The notes beneath the pieces were generated by a model, which saw only the letters and a program-made list of their open reading frames with translations, made no database searches and was not told where the DNA came from. DNA of 11,528 bases from Spirogloea muscicola. Its lineage: Eukaryota; Streptophyta; Zygnematophyceae; Spirogloeales; Spirogloeaceae. The stretch lies in contig WELB01000276.1 in NCBI GenBank assembly GCA_009602725.1, forward strand, positions 43,795 to 55,322, in the 5' to 3' direction. Both the position numbers and the translations under genes were made by a program. This document shows, one piece after another, positions 7,911 through 11,528 of this stretch; positions within the stretch are counted from its first letter, which is position 1, and every line of letters starts with the position of its first letter.

Positions 7911-10900
7911 CTAGATAAAAGGAAGTAGGCCATACTCGAGGTAGAACAAATACCAGATAAAACGATAATATGCCCCGATTGCCTCCTGCAGATAAGGATG
8001 GACATTTGAGGCTGCAAGGACCTGCAGATGGCTTCATGTGGCCCCCACAAGTGAATGTGCTTCTATGGGGTGTGCTCTCCGTCTTTCCAACCGCGTTTGC
8101 CCTTAGCATACCTCACATGCAGGCTTCAAGTCAGGCAGGTGTAGTGGACAGAATGTACGTACCTTTGTGTACTTACTGGCATCTAGAAGCCACGTCTGCG
8201 GAGACAAAATCAGCTCATTAATGTGCAGCTCAGACAGAAAGACCGCATGATCTTGGCTGATGGCAGGTCTAGGACAGTCTGTGAGAGCTAAGGACAGACT
8301 TGGGTGGACTACAACCATTTACCATTGTGTACTTAGTGCGTTTGCCTCAAAGCAAGCTTCCACAACAATAGATCAAGTCGGCAACGTCATGCCAGAGATG
8401 TGAGCTAACAAAGTCCAGTGGTGCACACCTGGTACGTAATGCCTGCTGCTAATAGTAGATGACCTCCCATCATGATCACGCGGTTGAAGGCCTGATTGAG
8501 AGTCAAGTGCATCAGCCGCAGCAGAGTGGGCCTCACTACCTAAGCATGAGTTATGAGAGCAACTGCCGAAGGAGTACGAGAAGAAGTAAAGCCTACTGGG
8601 CAGTTGCTAGAATGACCTCCAAACATGCATGGAGTCTGTATAGCCAGTGTCAAAATTATGGGAGCCAAAACTTATGTGCACTTAAAGGGTAATATGAGTA
8701 TCCACAATGCTTAAATCTCAAGCTTCAAGATTAAAAGCACTTCGCATGTATCACTTAGACATGCGAATCAGGTGAAATGACAGGAGTGCTATACATGCGG
8801 CAGAAGAGCTGCAGCCATGATGGCGCCGAAATAGTTTGCCAAAAGCATGCCAGAACCCAGGAAGGCAATCCTCCGCACCCCAAGCTTTGCAGCAAACGTC
8901 TCAATCTTGAATCTGCAGGGGCATCAAGAAACAGACTTCAACCACCTCGCTCCGCAAAATATATGTTGAGATAAATATGCCCTGCACTCACAGACTTGTA
9001 AGGATTGGTACCCTCAATGCTCATCATGCTGGTCATGGATACATGTTTGCTTCAACAGGACAAGTGCAGAGCTACTGAGCAATGTTACTATCATACATCA
9101 GAACTTTGGCCAGTACAGCGAACAAGTGCTGTCCTTCAGATGCATGCAGATGACACAAAACATGAAGTGTCCGCAGAGTGTTGGTTGCTCACTTCCTGTC
9201 ACCCTCCACATCAGGCAGGTCCTTGGTGATGGCAATCACAGTCGCGAATACTGTCACGAAGATGGTGATGAAGACAATTGAGGGACTGGCACAGAAGCAG
9301 CCATCCCTGACAATTAGGCTTGTGGGACTGAGGGCCACAGTACGACATCAGATTCAGCATAATTTCCTCACATTAATTGGCATAGCACTTTGACTGCAGC
9401 AAAAATGTAAAACCTGGCGCTGGATAAGAACGTCACATGTCAAACATCTTCTCAAATGTCCTTGCAGCCAACAAACCAAAAGACCGTTCACGCATGTGGC
9501 CGGAAAATAAGTGATTCGAGGCACTGGCCCAGCACCACAGACCTCCATGTGAATGGCAAATGGAGAGCTGCCCTGGTGGCGTAGTATACACCAAAGTTAA
9601 GTAAGACGCCTCGCACCTGGCCACAGTTGCATCATATTTTGCAAACATCACTGAGGTGTTCTCTAGTACTACTCTGCTTGCGAAGGAAGTCAGTCTGAGC
9701 TCCTCTGCGACTGGAAGAGCACCCACCTATCTGAAATGTTTGTCTACATGTTGCACTGATGCAACAAAGAGAAATAAGTACAACCCAACTTAAGAAGCTG
9801 CCACACGACAATAACTCTCAGGCACAATATCATGCCTTGGGCAATTGGCTGTCTTGAAAGTTATATTCCCTTATGCTATGACCAGAACCTCGATGCGTGG
9901 CCAAAGCCGACCACAAAAGACAGGACCTGTAGTATCTGCTCAAGCAATCTAGTGTCACTGGCATGTAGCACAACATGCGCCGCATCAGGTCACTGGGAGA
10001 CATACCGTGGCGATGATGAGGAATGCTGGTAGAGCATATTGCTTGAGGCGGAAGGGTGGAACTGAGTAGATTGTCCCAAGGAAGAGGCCCAAGGCATAGA
10101 GCGATGTGATGAGCTTTCCAAAGTGGGTGACGACTATTCCCATGCCCACAGCTGCCAGCAGTGTGCACAGGAACCATGCAGCAGGTACTGAGAGCTCGCC
10201 AGCAGCAACCGGAAGATATGGCTTGTTTACCCTGCAGCCACCAACAGCAGCTTGATCTCAGTCCAGGCCCAGAGGCCGCCCCATTATTGATTCCTTCTTC
10301 AGCTTATGCTATGGTGGTTAACGTGCACCATTGAAGGAGATAATATTGTCCTGTCTAATCTCTTGACACCCAAAAAGTGAGGGGGGGTATCAGAGATGCG
10401 GACCATGTGTGAGATATAATAGTCCAGAGTCATATCTGATTAGCCCCTATCTGACCCCTTCAGTGCTTGATGCATGGTGAGGTGCAACCATACTCCACAA
10501 CATCACAAGGACAATCCCCTTGAGCTGCCCACCTGTCGATGTCGGCATCGTAGACCTGATTGATACCAACAATGTAGCCATTGCCACAGAGGAGGGCAAG
10601 GAGGCCCCGCAGGGCACGAGGCAGCAGCACCCAGTCAACAGCGTACGAGTTCTCAATCAGAGCTCGCGTAACCACAGCCCTGGGCACACTCCACCACTGC
10701 TGCGTGTGAGTGGCAACTGCGCTGCTGGCATACCCACATAGAGGGGAATCTTGAGCTAGAAAGGAAGGCCTGAGACTTAAACTATGCTAGCAATCACTCG
10801 GACCAGGAAATGAGGGGAGAACCCGGTGGAAGGGCTTCAAGAGAGGTCACAACAAGAGACACACACACGCGACGGGGAGGCTCGCTTGTCAGCCCTTGCA

Positions 10901-11528
10901 TTGATCACGGCCGACTGATGCTGACACGCTACACCACCCAACTTGCTGGTGCAGAGAGAGCTGTGAGCATCGACCGAGACAGCCAACGCTAGACAAGGTT
11001 GCCAGCGCAGCAGGGCCCTTGGATGGAGCATGCAACGCTTGGAGGCTCGGAGGCTTTGGGGACGACAGCTCTGCCTGGGCTCATGCAACGGGGACGTGGC
11101 TTCGACAAGTACATTGAACATGCTCTTGTGGCCAGGATCTGAGGTCAAGGACAGCGACGTGCGGAGCAAGCCTCGAGCAGGCGCGCGCTGGATGCGAGCA
11201 AGCCAGCACTCGTCACGCCATGACATCTGCGATCGCCTGTTACAACGTCATTGGGGGCACTCACGTCGTCCCGAGGAGGGTGCCGCGGATGGTGTGCGGC
11301 CGCACAAACTTCCAGAAGGCGCCGCGGAAGTGCTCGAGGCGCTGCGGGAGGGTGGTGCTGCTTCCCGCTGCGGGAAAGGCCTCTGAGCCAGCGGCCCCCG
11401 ACGCCTGCGCAGGCCGGGCAGGCCGTCGCTGTGGCCAAGGCCCGCGCCGGCTGAGCAGGCCCGCCGCCAAGGCCCTCCGCTCAGCGCTCGGCTGCGCCAG
11501 AAGCCACGCCGGCCGGGCCAAGGCGGCG
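7911..11528 (-). CDS. HST: Homogentisate solanesyltransferase, 9 exons, 5' end outside the window
   Basis: UbiA-family membrane prenyltransferase of the plastid envelope. It joins solanesyl diphosphate to homogentisate with loss of CO2, the committed step to plastoquinone-9. Exons in transcript order: 11528-11265 (partial), 10679-10533, 10231-10006, 9616-9543, 9285-9193, 8912-8795, 8491-8429, 8195-8163, 7985-7911. All introns are GT...AG and the joined frame gives 363 visible residues; Arabidopsis HST is about 386. Landmarks: [123 protein letters not shown] and the GTIYSVPP block favour HST over homogentisate phytyltransferase (VTE2), which has IYIVGLNQ. Hydrophobic stretches in exons 2-9 fit a multi-pass protein. 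A related plastid UbiA enzyme is possible but less likely. Confidence 0.92.
9198..9221 (-). other. HST: HST second Asp-rich motif DLPDVEGD (exon 5)
   Basis: Codons for DLPDVEGD, visible residues 259-266, match the second conserved Asp motif of plant homogentisate prenyltransferases (KDLPDVEGD). The exon ends AGG AA|GTGAGC, and exon 6 completes the lysine, giving [17 protein letters not shown]. Both metal-binding motifs are intact, so the enzyme is predicted to be functional. Confidence 0.93.
10535..10561 (-). other. HST: HST first Asp-rich motif NQVYDADID (exon 2)
   Basis: Codons for NQVYDADID, visible residues 128-136, fit the UbiA consensus NxxxDxxxD, which binds the prenyl diphosphate through magnesium. 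The next residues, completed in exon 3, read [15 protein letters not shown]. This matches the plant HST loop and confirms the splice from 10533 to 10231. Confidence 0.93.
10680..11264 (-). other. HST intron 1 (585 bases)
   Basis: Longest intron in the window, from donor GTGAGT at 11264 to acceptor CCCAG ending at 10680. I see no conserved coding or RNA feature inside. A short CA run lies at 10859-10868 on the + strand. The open frames here match no known protein and are taken as chance in GC-rich DNA. Confidence 0.8.
11265..11528 (-). other. HST: HST exon 1: partial plastid transit peptide and start of the mature enzyme
   Basis: The first 60 or so visible residues are rich in Ala, Arg, Pro and Ser with few acids (for example [16 protein letters not shown]), as in a plastid transit peptide. 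The mature part begins around [17 protein letters not shown]. No ATG lies in this frame before the window edge, only a TTG at 11521-11519, so the true start is beyond 11528. The donor GTGAGT at 11264 leaves AC, and exon 2 supplies G, restoring [15 protein letters not shown]. The exon is strongly GC-rich, like DPP3 exon 1. Confidence 0.8.

Noticed and set aside
10837-11226. 129-codon open frame on the - strand
   Set aside because: It lies wholly within HST intron 1 and has no similarity I recognise.
11519-11521. TTG as the start codon of HST
   Set aside because: Nuclear genes rarely start at TTG, and the frame stays open to the window edge, so the start is outside.
1-11528. CRISPR array, operon, phage, transposon or tRNA
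   Set aside because: No regularly spaced repeats, transposase motifs, terminal inverted repeats or tRNA-like arms were seen on either strand, and the window is intron-bearing nuclear DNA.

Overview
This is nuclear DNA from a photosynthetic eukaryote, most likely a green alga. Two intron-rich protein genes converge on each other, and neither shows its promoter because both 5' ends lie at the window edges. The plastid quinone gene, the many short exons and the clean GT...AG introns rule out a bacterial or organellar source. 12 of the 16 introns of the first gene end in GCAG. I cannot name the species. The green-lineage assignment rests mainly on the close match of the second gene to plant homogentisate solanesyltransferase.

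Left part (4-6978, + strand): a complete or nearly complete dipeptidyl peptidase III gene (DPP3, peptidase family M49). I assembled it as 17 exons by following conserved residues across splice sites. All 17 exons join in frame to about 789 residues. The protein has the HELLGH zinc motif and the second zinc motif EECRAE, with the spacing of the human enzyme, plus an N-terminal extension of about 70 residues. Intron 4 carries a near-perfect 152-bp tandem duplication that also copies its 5' splice site.

Middle (6979-7910): 932 bases between the two stop codons. They must hold both 3' UTRs. I see no further gene there.

Right part (7911-11528, - strand): homogentisate solanesyltransferase (HST), a UbiA-family membrane prenyltransferase of plastoquinone synthesis. 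It has nine exons. The stop is at 7911-7913 and the 5' end runs off the window inside a transit-peptide-like region. About 363 residues are visible, and both aspartate-rich motifs are intact.

The two genes have unrelated jobs, cytosolic peptide turnover and plastid quinone synthesis, so their pairing looks like ordinary neighbourhood and not a functional cluster. I found no mobile element, RNA gene or new multi-gene system. The most unusual features are the duplication across a splice site and the alternative in-frame acceptors before exon 16.
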